Below are positions 8,758 through 17,416 of a stretch of DNA of 64,000 bases, piece by piece. Location: the NCBI GenBank assembly GCA_034519515.1, contig JAXHOK010000042.1, forward strand, positions 77,235 through 141,234, given 5' to 3'. The notes beneath the pieces were generated by a model that made no database searches, was not told the DNA's origin, and was given only the letters and a program-made list of their open reading frames with translations. Each line of letters begins with the position of its first letter. Position 1 is the stretch's first letter. The stretch is from Arcicella sp034519515. GTDB taxonomy: Bacteria; Bacteroidota; Bacteroidia; Cytophagales; Spirosomataceae. The position numbers were made by a program, and so were the translations under genes.

Positions 8758-9558
8758 TCAAAACTTCAAATAAGCCTTCCCTCCCAAACCTCTCATTTGG
8801 CGAGTAATAAAATTGGTGCGTCGTTGCACGTAACCCGATGGATTGGCAATTGAAAAACGATTAGGATTTGGTAAAACTGCCGCTATTCGAGCGGCTTCAC
8901 TTCGGGATAAACTACTGGCGGAATGTCCATAGAAACGCTGTGAGGCAGCCTCTACGCCAAAGGTCATTTTGCCCGTTTCGGCTACGTTGAGATATACTTC
9001 CAAAATCCGCTCTTTGCCCCAAACAAGTTCTATCATAAAGGTAAAATATACCTCCAGAACCTTTCTGACGTAACTTCTGCCTTGCCAAAGGAAAACATTT
9101 TTGGCAACTTGCTGAGAAATGGTACTGGCTCCTTTGATGCGTTTTCCTTTCAAATTATTACGAAAAGCCCCATACATTGCCTTAAAATCAAAACCATTAT
9201 GGTCGGGAAAAAGTTGGTCTTCTGCCGCTACAACTGCCAAAGCGGCTTCCTTGGAAATATTATTGTATGGTTCCCAATCGGAATGAATTTCAGAATCTTT
9301 GCCATTGAAAAGTGCCGTGAATTTACGATCAACCATGGTGGGCGTAATCCATACGGGGACGAATTTCAACAGAACAATTGTTACAACGGAAACGCCAAAT
9401 CCATAAAGGATAAATTTGATAAACTTGATAAGGATAATTTGCACAATAGGATAACGTTCGCCAAAAGCCTCAAAGCGTTGCCAACGGCTCAATTTTGGTT
9501 TTGAGTTTTGGGGTTTGTCTTCGGAAGGAGGGGGATTTCTGAACGTATTTTTTGCCAT
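8758..9558 (-). CDS. mtgA: Monofunctional peptidoglycan glycosyltransferase
   Basis: This 266-residue protein has one transmembrane anchor at about residues 45-72, then a GT51 domain. The first catalytic Glu is in AAEDQLFPDHNGFD (about residue 113). KGASTISQQVAKN, RKVLEVYF, ELVWGKERILEVYLN and FGVEAASQRFYG follow in the family order. No penicillin-binding domain is present, so it is the monofunctional type that polymerises lipid II glycan strands in the periplasm. The Rpn-like gene lies 25 bases upstream on the same strand. Length and motifs are normal. Confidence 0.94.
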   Translation of the reverse strand: MAKNTFRNPPPSEDKPQNSKPKLSRWQRFEAFGERYPIVQIILIKFIKFILYGFGVSVVTIVLLKFVPVWITPTMVDRKFTALFNGKDSEIHSDWEPYNNISKEAALAVVAAEDQLFPDHNGFDFKAMYGAFRNNLKGKRIKGASTISQQVAKNVFLWQGRSYVRKVLEVYFTFMIELVWGKERILEVYLNVAETGKMTFGVEAASQRFYGHSASSLSRSEAARIAAVLPNPNRFSIANPSGYVQRRTNFITRQMRGLGGKAYLKF

Positions 9559-9583
9559 TGGGGTTTAGTAATCTATATTTTGT

Positions 9584-10456
9584 TTATTCGTTTTGTTCTT
9601 TTTCTAATTCATAAATCTGTTCAAGTGTCAAACCTGTATATTTTATAATTTTTTCATAAGGTTCATTATCGACTAACATATTTATGGCAACATCAATTTT
9701 CCCTTGTTCTCTTTCAAGCGTAAGCACTTTTCTTTTTCCAACTTCAATTTTTGATTCCTCCCATTCTTCGGGACTGATATTTTCATAATTCATCAATTCA
9801 GTAGCTCTTTTTATACCCTCATTTTTGATGTTAATATCTGGATTATCAGGATGATGAATGCTCTCATAAATCAAATCTAACCAATCTCGATAATTTTGAG
9901 GTGTTTCTTCGCCTTTGTAATTGGGATTCAGATAAATTAATTCATGATTAAATATTTTGCGTTCAATTCCCTTCAAATTCCTTGGATTTAGATTAGAAAT
10001 CAATACTTCATCTTTGTAAAACTCTCTTGTTTTTGTATTGATTTTATACGGTGCGGTCATCACAACAATGGTATAAACTGTTTTATCCACAGAATAATCA
10101 TCAGAAGTTCGTTGTTGTTCTGTAATTGCCTGTAAATGATAATGAAGAAATCTGTCAAAATTATGATCATACTCAACTTTCTGAATTTCGATAATAATTC
10201 TTTTCTTTACATCCTCAGCAAAGATGTCATACTTAAAATTAATATTACCTAATTTGGGCTGGAATGCTTTTTCTGTCTCAATAACATCGGGTTCGACATC
10301 AATACCAACAATGTCTTTAACAAAAGCCTTGAAGACAATCTTGTCGGTAAAAGCTTTTTTAAAGAAGACTTCATTATCTAATCTTGCGAGTGTCATAAAG
10401 GATTTTTTTGTGGTAAAGATACAAAATGATTGAAGTTTTGAAATATTATTGCTCAT
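9584..10456 (-). CDS. Rpn family recombination-promoting nuclease / PD-(D/E)XK transposase-like protein
   Basis: The protein has 290 residues from the ATG at 10456; an ATG at 10396 (MTLARLDNEVFFKKAF) fits the family start better and would give 270. The N-terminal half carries the Rpn/PDDEXK_2 pattern, with the acidic residue in FKYDIFAED and the E-x-K-like triad end in IIIEIQKVEYD. The C-terminal 60 residues are a charged, helical tail (LEREQGKIDVAINMLVDN) also typical of the family. Rpn proteins are mobile-associated DNases that stimulate recA-independent recombination. A decayed relative lies at 30.3-31.0 kb, so the family has more than one copy here. Confidence 0.83.
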   Translation of the reverse strand: MSNNISKLQSFCIFTTKKSFMTLARLDNEVFFKKAFTDKIVFKAFVKDIVGIDVEPDVIETEKAFQPKLGNINFKYDIFAEDVKKRIIIEIQKVEYDHNFDRFLHYHLQAITEQQRTSDDYSVDKTVYTIVVMTAPYKINTKTREFYKDEVLISNLNPRNLKGIERKIFNHELIYLNPNYKGEETPQNYRDWLDLIYESIHHPDNPDINIKNEGIKRATELMNYENISPEEWEESKIEVGKRKVLTLEREQGKIDVAINMLVDNEPYEKIIKYTGLTLEQIYELEKEQNE

Positions 10457-10467
10457 CTTTCTGACAT

Positions 10468-11589
10468 CTACAAAAACAAATCGCTCGCAATTCTATCGGC
10501 AAATAATTTTCCTTTGTAGGTCAATAAAAATGTATCATTTTCAATCATCAAAAACCCTTCCCGAATTTGTTTTTCTAATTCAAAGGCATTTTGTTTCTGA
10601 AATAAATTATTCGACAACTCATTGATTTTATGAATATTACACCCCCATTTCGTTCGTAAACCCGTCAAGAGATATTCGTTTACTTGGTCTTCAAAGGTAA
10701 GAACCTCTATTTCTGCGGGTACTATATTTTGCTGTAATGCCTTTACATATTTGGCATTATTGGGAACATTATATTGCCGACTATTCTGATTAAAACTGTG
10801 TGCTGATGGACCAATTCCTAAATATTGTTTCTGTTGCCAATAACTGGTATTGTGTCTGGAATGACTTTCGTTTTTGGCGAAGCTACAAATCTCATATTGT
10901 TCAAAACCACTTTGCGTTAAATGATTAACCAACATATCAAACTGCGTAGCTGAAAATTCATCATCAATGGTTTGTATTTTCCCTTGTTTTAGCCATTTTC
11001 CAAAAACGGTTTTTGGCTCAATCGTTAGGCAATAGGCGGAAATATGTTTGAGATTTAGGTCGGTGGCTTTTTGTAAGTCAAGTCTTAGAATATCGTGATT
11101 GTCAGCGGGGATAGCATAAATTAAATCAATCGTAATATTATCAATACCAGCATCTTGTGAGGTTTTTACGCAAGTTTCGGCTTCTTGGGAAGTATGAATT
11201 CGGTTGAGACTTTTCAGGTGTGGTTCATGAAAAGATTGAATCCCGATACTCAAACGATTAATATTGGATTTTTTGAATAATTGCAGTTTCTCTTTTGTCA
11301 AATCGTCAGGATTGGCTTCAAGGGTAATTTCAATGTCTGGACGGAGGGTGAAGTGTTTAGAAATAGTCTCGAAAATCAAAGCAAAATCTTCCTCTTCCAA
11401 CAGTGAGGGCGTTCCTCCGCCAAAATAAATAGTTTCAAGATTTTTGTTTTGCAGATAGTCTTTTTGTAAAGTAATTTCATGGCAAATTGCTTGCACAATT
11501 TCGGCTTTAGCCTTTAAGGAAGTGCTAAAATGAAAGTCGCAATAATGACAAGCCTGACGGCAAAAGGGTATGTGGAGGTAAAGGTGCAT
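10468..11589 (-). CDS. hemW: Radical SAM heme chaperone HemW
   Basis: This 373-residue protein starts MHLYLHIPFCRQACHYCDF with the [4Fe-4S]-binding C-x3-C-x2-C at residues 10, 14 and 17. IYFGGGTPSLL, ITLEANPDDLT, RLSIGIQSF and ISAYCLTIEPKTVF follow. HemW binds heme and S-adenosylmethionine and is regarded as a heme-insertion chaperone. It lacks the extra Cys (CxxxCxxCxC) of true coproporphyrinogen dehydrogenase HemN, and older annotations confuse the two. Its ATG overlaps the stop of the upstream M16 peptidase gene by one base (TAATG), so the two are translationally coupled. Confidence 0.93.
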   Translation of the reverse strand: MHLYLHIPFCRQACHYCDFHFSTSLKAKAEIVQAICHEITLQKDYLQNKNLETIYFGGGTPSLLEEEDFALIFETISKHFTLRPDIEITLEANPDDLTKEKLQLFKKSNINRLSIGIQSFHEPHLKSLNRIHTSQEAETCVKTSQDAGIDNITIDLIYAIPADNHDILRLDLQKATDLNLKHISAYCLTIEPKTVFGKWLKQGKIQTIDDEFSATQFDMLVNHLTQSGFEQYEICSFAKNESHSRHNTSYWQQKQYLGIGPSAHSFNQNSRQYNVPNNAKYVKALQQNIVPAEIEVLTFEDQVNEYLLTGLRTKWGCNIHKINELSNNLFQKQNAFELEKQIREGFLMIENDTFLLTYKGKLFADRIASDLFL

Positions 11590-12821
11590 TACTCTGGTAA
11601 ATAGGTCAAAAAGCTCAAATCACTTTCCACAAACATTTCATTCGCCAAATCTTGCAATTGCGTAGCGGAAACGGCTTTTATTTGGTCAAAAAGGTATTCT
11701 AAGGTATCAATTCTGCCAATATCCAACAGACTTTTTGCCATCATCAACATAAAACTCATGTTACTCTCCTCTGACATTGCCATTTGTCCCATCAATTGTT
11801 CTTTGATATTGATGAGTTGCGTTTTGGTCAATGATACTTCTCGCAACTTTTGTAATTCTCTCAAAATCAAAGCATTAACTTTACCCAAACGCTTCACTTC
11901 GGTTGCATACGCAATGCTCCAATAGCCCGTGTCGATGAATGGCGTATAGCCCGCATCAATGGCATAAACCAATCCGTTACGTTCTCGGACGGCTAAATTG
12001 AGCCTTGAATTCATGCCAAAACCTCCCAAAAGATTGACCAACATAAAAAACGGTAAACGTTTATCGTGCGAAAGCGGATAAGCAGTTCGCCCGATGGAAA
12101 CGTGTGCCTGTGTAATCTGGCGGCTATTTTGCAGATTTTGAGGCAGATAACCCGTTGGGGCAATTCTGATTAAATCTGAACGTTTGGCGGGAATATCTTT
12201 CAAGAATTTTTCAGCTAACTTTAATACTTTTTTGAAAGGAATATTTCCGATAGATGAGAATATAACTCTTTCAGTATCAAGATTTTCGGAGATAAAATCG
12301 GCTAAATCTTTTCTTGTAAAATTAGATACACTTTCTTGATTGCCGAGGGTATTTTTGCCTAATTGATGATTGGCAAAAATAAGTTCGTCAAAATCGTCTT
12401 GAAGGGCATCTTCGGGCGAGTCGTGATACATCGCCATTTCTTCCAAAATTACGCCACGTTCACGTTCTACTTGCTTTTCGGGAAAGGTAGAATTGAAGGT
12501 AATATCCGACAGCAGTTCCAAGGCACGCTCGTAATGGGGCGTGAGAACGGAGGCATGAAAACAGATTTTTTCTTTGGTAGTGTATGCGTTCAATTCACCC
12601 CCAACTACCTCCAATCGGTTAATAATCTGTAAGGAAGTGCGTTTTTGAGTACCTTTAAAAGCCATGTGTTCCCAAAAGTGAGCGAGTCCCTGTTGATGTG
12701 GTTTTTCATCACGGCTGCCCATATCGAGCATAATGCCAATGTGCGAAATAGCGGTATGTGTAACCTGCCGATGTACGATTCTGATTCCGTTTGGCAGGGT
12801 ATATTGATAAATTGATTCCAT
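11589..12821 (-). CDS. M16 family zinc peptidase (processing-peptidase-like)
   Basis: Taking the ATG at 12821, the protein has 410 residues and starts MESIYQYTLPNGIRIVHRQV. The frame extends 12 codons further up, but homologues begin here. HFWEHMAFKGT holds the inverted zinc motif HxxEH (residues 48-52), and ERERGVILEEM supplies the distal Glu about 75 residues on. A C-terminal M16_C half follows (NLLGGFGMNSRLNLAVRERN with the R/Y region). It resembles mitochondrial processing peptidase beta-type or YmxG proteins that degrade small peptides. No signal peptide is seen, so it is probably cytosolic. It is translationally coupled to hemW. Confidence 0.9.
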   Translation of the reverse strand: MESIYQYTLPNGIRIVHRQVTHTAISHIGIMLDMGSRDEKPHQQGLAHFWEHMAFKGTQKRTSLQIINRLEVVGGELNAYTTKEKICFHASVLTPHYERALELLSDITFNSTFPEKQVERERGVILEEMAMYHDSPEDALQDDFDELIFANHQLGKNTLGNQESVSNFTRKDLADFISENLDTERVIFSSIGNIPFKKVLKLAEKFLKDIPAKRSDLIRIAPTGYLPQNLQNSRQITQAHVSIGRTAYPLSHDKRLPFFMLVNLLGGFGMNSRLNLAVRERNGLVYAIDAGYTPFIDTGYWSIAYATEVKRLGKVNALILRELQKLREVSLTKTQLINIKEQLMGQMAMSEESNMSFMLMMAKSLLDIGRIDTLEYLFDQIKAVSATQLQDLANEMFVESDLSFLTYLPE

Positions 12822-12918
12822 TAATAAGTAAACACAATTTTGGGCGATTTTGCTCAAAATTCAAGAGATGAATACAAAAATAGTTAATTTTGATGGGTTA
12901 ATTGATTTAGGAAAAGTA

Positions 12919-14004
12919 ATGAAAATAGGTTTCGATGCCAAAAGGGCATTCCATAATAATACAGGTTTAGGAAATTATAGTCGCTTTATTATTGAGGCAT
13001 TGTTAAAATATGTTCCTCAGAATGAATGCTTTGCCTATACTCCTAAATTATCAAAAAGAGATTTAGGCATAAAAACAATCTTGCCTAAAAATAAATTCCT
13101 TTGGCGTACTTGGTTGATTAAGAATAATTTACAACGTGATTCCATCCAAATTTACCACGGATTAAGCAATGAATTGCCTTTCGGAAAAATACCCAATGGT
13201 ATCAAAACCGTTGTTACAATTCATGACTTAATTTTTGAACGATACCCTCGTTTATATCCTTTTTTTGATACCTTAATTTATAAAATAAAATTCCGATATG
13301 CCTGTCGAAATGCGGATATTATTATTGCCGTCAGCGAGCAAACTAAACGGGATATTATTGAATTTTACGGAACAAATCCTGATAAAATAAAAGTTATTTA
13401 CCAAGATTGTGATAAGGCTTTTCAAGTAAAACTTAGTTCCGAAAAAGTTAAAGAAGTTACTGAGCAATATGAAATTAAAAAGAAATATATTCTCTCGGTA
13501 GGGTCAATTATTGAACGTAAAAATCAGGCAAATTTGGTGGCAGCATTTCATCAATTAAATCTTAGTAATTATCAGTTGGTTTTGGTGGGTGGGCGTTCAA
13601 AATATCAAGAACAGATTGAAAAATATATCAAAGGAAATAATATTCCGAATGTGAATATCTTGAATAAAGTGCCTTTCCAAGACCTACCAGCCCTTTATCA
13701 GGGTGCATCGTTGTTTGTTTATCCATCTTTTTTTGAGGGTTTCGGCATTCCCATCGTAGAGGCTCTGCATTCGGGTGTGCCAGTGGTGGCGGCTACGGGG
13801 TCTTGCTTGGAAGAAGCTGGTGGAGCAGGAGCATTATACGCAAATCCTGATAATATTGATGATTTAGCGGATAAGATGATAACCGTTTTAGCGAATAAAG
13901 ATTTACAAAAACAATTGATTCAAGCAGGTCAAAAGCACGTTCAGCAGTTTGGGGCGGAGAGGATTGCGGGACGATTGAATGAGATTTATCAGGAATTAAT
14001 ATAA
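12919..14004 (+). CDS. Glycosyltransferase family 4 protein
   Basis: From the ATG at 12919 the protein has 361 residues, starting MKIGFDAKRAFHNNTGLGNY, the classic N-terminus of mannosyltransferase-type GT4 enzymes with the G-L-G-N glycine loop. An upstream in-frame start at 12850 would add an unlikely tail. The C-terminal domain has ILSVGSIIERKNQANLV and PSFFEGFGIPIVEAL, the E-x7-E retaining-GT motif. It should transfer a nucleotide-activated sugar to a growing surface glycan in the cytosol or at the membrane. It is divergent from the M16 peptidase and followed closely by a palindromic repeat and an O-methyltransferase. Confidence 0.88.
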   Translation: MKIGFDAKRAFHNNTGLGNYSRFIIEALLKYVPQNECFAYTPKLSKRDLGIKTILPKNKFLWRTWLIKNNLQRDSIQIYHGLSNELPFGKIPNGIKTVVTIHDLIFERYPRLYPFFDTLIYKIKFRYACRNADIIIAVSEQTKRDIIEFYGTNPDKIKVIYQDCDKAFQVKLSSEKVKEVTEQYEIKKKYILSVGSIIERKNQANLVAAFHQLNLSNYQLVLVGGRSKYQEQIEKYIKGNNIPNVNILNKVPFQDLPALYQGASLFVYPSFFEGFGIPIVEALHSGVPVVAATGSCLEEAGGAGALYANPDNIDDLADKMITVLANKDLQKQLIQAGQKHVQQFGAERIAGRLNEIYQELI

Positions 14005-14007
14005 AAC

Positions 14008-14065
14008 GTAGCACGGGAATCTTTCCCGTGGTTTAGACACTTCACGGGAAGGATTCCCGTGCTAC
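14008..14065. repeat. Compound palindrome, two hairpins nested in one large inverted repeat
   Basis: GTAGCACGGGAATCTTTCCCGTG and its near-perfect mirror (one mismatch) flank a 12-base centre. Each arm is itself a hairpin (CACGGGAA with TTCCCGTG). It fills the whole gap between two co-directional genes. The arrangement is REP/REPIN-like; it may also attenuate or terminate transcription. Confidence 0.7.
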
Positions 14066-14070
14066 ATAAT

Positions 14071-14727
14071 ATGGACTTTTTACCCAAAAACGTCAACGAT
14101 TATTCCGAAAATCATACCTCACCCGAGAGTGATTTATTGGCAAAACTCAACCGTGAAACGCACGCTAAAGTTCTGCAAGCCAGAATGTTGTCGGGGCATT
14201 TACAAGGGCGAGTTTTAGCGATGTTTTCACAAATGATGCGTCCCGAGCGAATCCTCGAAATCGGGACTTATACGGGTTATTCGGCTCTTTGTTTGGCGGA
14301 AGGTTTAACAGAAAATGGCAAAATTATCACCGTTGATGTTAATGAAGAATTAGAAGATTTTACTCGTGGATTTTTCAATGAATCAGCTTTTGCGGATAAA
14401 ATTGATTACAGAATTGGTGATGCCGCTGAGGTTATCCCAACGCTTGACGAAACCTTCGATTTGGTCTTTATTGATGCCGACAAAATGAACAGTCAAAAAT
14501 ATTATGACTTGGTTTTTGATAAAGTAAGAATTGGTGGATATATTATTTCCGATAATGTGCTTTGGAGTGGCAAAGTTGCTGATATTCAAGCAGGTAAGAA
14601 AATTGACCGAGATACCCAAAACCTATTAGACTTTAATAAAATGTGCCACGATGACCCCAGAACTGAAAACCTTTTGATGCCAATTCGGGATGGGTTAATG
14701 ATTTGTAGAAAAATAATTGGGGATTAG
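14071..14727 (+). CDS. Class I SAM-dependent O-methyltransferase (Methyltransf_3)
   Basis: The chosen start, ATG at 14071, gives 218 residues beginning MDFLPKNVNDYSENHTSPES. The frame also opens at a GTG at 14059, but that lies inside the upstream palindrome. ILEIGTYTGYSALCLAEGL is SAM motif I, and LVFIDADKMNSQKYYDLVFD has the metal-binding acidic residues of the catechol / caffeoyl-CoA O-methyltransferase family. IISDNVLWSGKV follows. These cytosolic enzymes methylate catechol-like hydroxyls with divalent metal; bacterial members include TrmR, which acts on tRNA wobble hydroxyuridine. I cannot tell which substrate applies. Confidence 0.88.
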   Translation: MDFLPKNVNDYSENHTSPESDLLAKLNRETHAKVLQARMLSGHLQGRVLAMFSQMMRPERILEIGTYTGYSALCLAEGLTENGKIITVDVNEELEDFTRGFFNESAFADKIDYRIGDAAEVIPTLDETFDLVFIDADKMNSQKYYDLVFDKVRIGGYIISDNVLWSGKVADIQAGKKIDRDTQNLLDFNKMCHDDPRTENLLMPIRDGLMICRKIIGD

Positions 14728-14860
14728 TACACTGTTTAATAAGTTTTTTCAACTTCCCGAAAGTAGAAAAAACTTTCGGGAAGTGCCCCCCTCAACTACT
14801 TCCCGAAAGTTCTTTCTACTTTCGGGAAGTTCTAATCCAAAAAACTAATTAAACAGTGTA
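14728..14860. repeat. Palindromic double-hairpin element, copy 1
   Basis: The outer arms are TACACTGTTTAAT (14728-14740) and ATTAAACAGTGTA (14848-14860). Inside are two hairpins, 14752-14784 and 14798-14830, both with arms ACTTCCCGAAAGT and ACTTTCGGGAAGT. It begins directly after the O-methyltransferase stop codon. Related copies are at 52450-52649 and 53860-53962. Confidence 0.85.
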
Positions 14861-14899
14861 ATTAGTTTTTACACTTTCTAAAATAATGATTAATAGTTG

Positions 14900-14963
14900 T
14901 TCCGTCTGACTATCGTCTGACTGCTTATAACCTCCACAGCAGTCAGACGATAGTCAGACGGAA
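14900..14963. repeat. Perfect 25-bp inverted repeat
   Basis: TTCCGTCTGACTATCGTCTG continues to a 25-base left arm (14900-14924), mirrored without mismatch at 14939-14963 around a 14-base loop. Each arm holds GTCTGACT-like half repeats. An ATTTTT run follows, so it could be an intrinsic terminator, though no gene ends just before it except through the preceding palindrome. Confidence 0.75.
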
Positions 14964-14974
14964 ATTTTTCAAAA

Positions 14975-14990
14975 CTGGCACGGCTTTTGT
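14975..14990 (+). promoter_or_regulatory. Sigma-54-like promoter upstream of lytic transglycosylase
   Basis: CTGGCACGGCTTTTGT has a perfect -24 half (TGGCACG) and TTGT for the -12 half, with the required 12-base distance between GG and G. It lies about 100 bases before the gene at 15088. No RpoN or enhancer-binding protein is visible in the window. Confidence 0.5.
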
Positions 14991-15087
14991 CAAAGTAGTT
15001 TCAAGAGAATAAGTTTTGAATGATTGAACGGTAAAACTCCGCACTCAAAACTCATAACTCGAAATTCAAATAATCCATACCAGTAAA

Positions 15088-16818
15088 ATGAAAAATCCGC
15101 CAATGATTCATCTTACTGTGCTACTATTGTTTTTCAAGACATTTTTTACAGTAGCCCAGTCAAATCCAGTTCCCGAAACCGTTGAGTTTGCGGGCATCAA
15201 TGTGTCCATTTCCAAAGAGGCACAAACACTCATCCAAAACGATATTAAGACCCTCACGAGCAATCGGACGTACTTGAATGCCAAGTTAGACCGTGTAGCT
15301 TTGTATTTTCCCATCATCGAAACCATGCTGGCAACCGAGGGAATTCCAGATGATTTCAAATATTTGTCTATTCAAGAATCTGGCTTACTGCCCGATGCCG
15401 TTTCCAAATCTAATGCCGTTGGTTTCTGGCAATTTAAGCGTGAAACTGCGATGGAATTTGGGCTTCGGGTGGACGAACAAATTGACGAACGCAAGAATAT
15501 CCACGCCTCCACACGAGCAGCCTGTCTATACATGAAGCGAAATAATTTGGTGTTAAATAATTGGATTTCGAGCCTTAATTCATACCGTACTGGTTTGAGT
15601 AATGTCTATAAATTTATCGCCAAAGAATGGTATGGTTCAAAGGACATTACCGTTACTAACAAAACTGATTTTTACGTGCTGAGAGCCATTGCTCACAAGT
15701 TAGTTTTTGAAAAAGAAATACCAAAATATCGCCCAAATGATATTACATTCTTTGAGTATTCTTATAATTCTGGAAAATCTATGCCATTCATTGCCAAAGA
15801 GTTAGGTGTTTCAGAAGATGATTTATGGAAATATAATCGTTGGATGGCAAGTTCAATTGTTCCCGATGATAAACCTTATACAATGGTGGTGGCAGTTTCT
15901 GAAAACGAAATGGAAGCTATGAAAGAAAAGGTGCTTACACTCAACGGAAAAGTAGATTTATTTACCGAAGATTTGGGTTTTCCCGTTCTGACCAGAATTA
16001 CACCAAAAACAAAAAATAAAAACGTTCCGATTTTTTACAATATCAACAACAAAGCGGGCATTCAAGCCCAACTGGGGGATGATGTGGAATCTATCTGTGC
16101 CAGAGCTGATTTTGACGTGGAGAAATTCGTAAAATACAATGATTTGACAGAAGGTTTAGACACTAAAATTACACCAAATGAGGTTTATTATTTAGAGAGA
16201 AAAGAAAAGAAAGCTCCCGTTCCTTTCCATACCATTACTAATGCCACAGAGCAAAATCTTTGGAAAGTATCGCAGATGTACGGAATTTGTTTAGATAAGC
16301 TACTGAAATACAATCGCTTAGATGCTCCACAGCGTTTGGTGGATGGACGGGTTTTGTGGTTGTCAAAAACTCGCCCTTCGAGTAGCCCAGTGGAAATAAT
16401 TAATGTCCCAGCCGCAAAACCAATTATTCAAAAACCCACTGAAACCGTGCAGGTTAGCAAAACCGTTACGCAAGCAACGGAAGGCGTAAAAGTAGTAGAT
16501 TTAACTTTATCCGAGATTCCAAAAGAAGTTGCCGTTGCACAGACCTCCACACAAGAAGAAACAGGAACATTTACTATCAATGAAGAATTTAAACCCAACA
16601 TTCCAGTACAAATTCATCAAGTAAAAGACTATACGCACACCGTTACGAGTGGTGAAAATTATTTCAGTATTGCCCGTAAGTATAATATCTCGGTAAACGA
16701 TTTATGGACTTGGAACAAACTTACGAAGGAAAATAAATTAGGAATTGGCAAGAAATTATTGATAAAATTCGGACATTATTATATACCCAATAATGGAATG
16801 TTGGCTCAGGGGAAATAA
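15088..16818 (+). CDS. Lytic transglycosylase with C-terminal LysM domain (MltD-like)
   Basis: This 576-residue protein has an N-terminal signal peptide ending near AQS and an SLT/GH23 domain. SIQESGLLPDAVSKSNAVGF carries the catalytic Glu at about residue 97, followed by GFWQF and the family's YMKRNN region. A variable middle part follows, and a LysM peptidoglycan-binding domain sits at about residues 505-555 (HTVTSGENYFSIARKYNIS). It should cut glycan strands in the periplasm, making 1,6-anhydro ends. A paralogue with the same layout but more LysM copies is at 34230-36680. A sigma-54-like promoter precedes it and a strong hairpin terminator follows. Confidence 0.92.
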   Translation: MKNPPMIHLTVLLLFFKTFFTVAQSNPVPETVEFAGINVSISKEAQTLIQNDIKTLTSNRTYLNAKLDRVALYFPIIETMLATEGIPDDFKYLSIQESGLLPDAVSKSNAVGFWQFKRETAMEFGLRVDEQIDERKNIHASTRAACLYMKRNNLVLNNWISSLNSYRTGLSNVYKFIAKEWYGSKDITVTNKTDFYVLRAIAHKLVFEKEIPKYRPNDITFFEYSYNSGKSMPFIAKELGVSEDDLWKYNRWMASSIVPDDKPYTMVVAVSENEMEAMKEKVLTLNGKVDLFTEDLGFPVLTRITPKTKNKNVPIFYNINNKAGIQAQLGDDVESICARADFDVEKFVKYNDLTEGLDTKITPNEVYYLERKEKKAPVPFHTITNATEQNLWKVSQMYGICLDKLLKYNRLDAPQRLVDGRVLWLSKTRPSSSPVEIINVPAAKPIIQKPTETVQVSKTVTQATEGVKVVDLTLSEIPKEVAVAQTSTQEETGTFTINEEFKPNIPVQIHQVKDYTHTVTSGENYFSIARKYNISVNDLWTWNKLTKENKLGIGKKLLIKFGHYYIPNNGMLAQGK

Positions 16819-16836
16819 ATAAAAATTACTGATAAA

Positions 16837-16888
16837 GAGCATACAAAACCTCTCGAAATTAACTTTTCGAGAGGTTTTTTGTATGCTC
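16837..16888. terminator. Strong intrinsic terminator
   Basis: GAGCATACAAAACCTCTCGA pairs with TCGAGAGGTTTTTTGTATGC TC around a short loop, giving a stem of over 20 pairs with a T6 run in the distal arm. It lies 18 bases after the lytic transglycosylase stop codon. Confidence 0.85.
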
Positions 16889-16936
16889 CATAATTTAACA
16901 TTTGCCTAAAAAATTAATAATATTAGAAAACATTTT

Positions 16937-17067
16937 GGTTCTCTGACAGTTTTTGTGGAATGAGTAAACCTATAAGGTTTTTAAAACCTTATAGGTTTGA
17001 TTATCAGGAATTTATGTGGAATTATGTTGCTAAAAACTATTAGCTCCACAAAAACTGTCAGAGAACC
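16937..17067. mobile_element. 131-bp MITE with 23-bp terminal inverted repeats and 8-bp target duplication
   Basis: The perfect 23-bp terminal inverted repeats begin GGTTCTCTGACAG (16937-16959 and 17045-17067). AACATTTT occurs directly outside both ends (16929-16936 and 17068-17075), a clean 8-bp target-site duplication. The centre holds another palindrome (AAACCTATAAGGTTTT, 16966-16998) and no ORF. Termini starting GG with 8-bp duplications occur in ISL3- and IS1595-type elements, so an IS of such a family may mobilise it; that is inference. Confidence 0.88.
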
Positions 17068-17075
17068 AACATTTT

Positions 17076-17416
17076 TGTGTAACCAATTCTTTAAACTTGC
17101 ATTTGCCATTTCAAAGCAATTATAATTAACAGTTTGACCTCCAAAGCCTTGAATTATAAATTATCTTTTATTATTGCATTATTTTAATAATTTTTTATAT
17201 AATTTTATTATTAGAAAATTACGCAATTACTTTAATTATATTACCTGTATCAGGGAGCAACCGATTAATAGACTGACTGTGCGACCCAATCTGAATTCAA
17301 AAATAATGGGCATAGTATTTTTAAACAGTCCTTAACCGTTGATAATTTGCTATTTATGTGTCGAATTTCTTAATATATTATTTTCAATTTTACTAAACAT
17401 TCTAATTAATCTAAAC
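17076..17416 (+). other. Gene-free upstream region of susC
   Basis: About 340 A+T-rich bases between the MITE and susC. I see no ORF, no strong hairpin and no clear TTTG-N19-TAnnTTTG promoter. The susC leader and its promoter must lie here. Confidence 0.5.
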
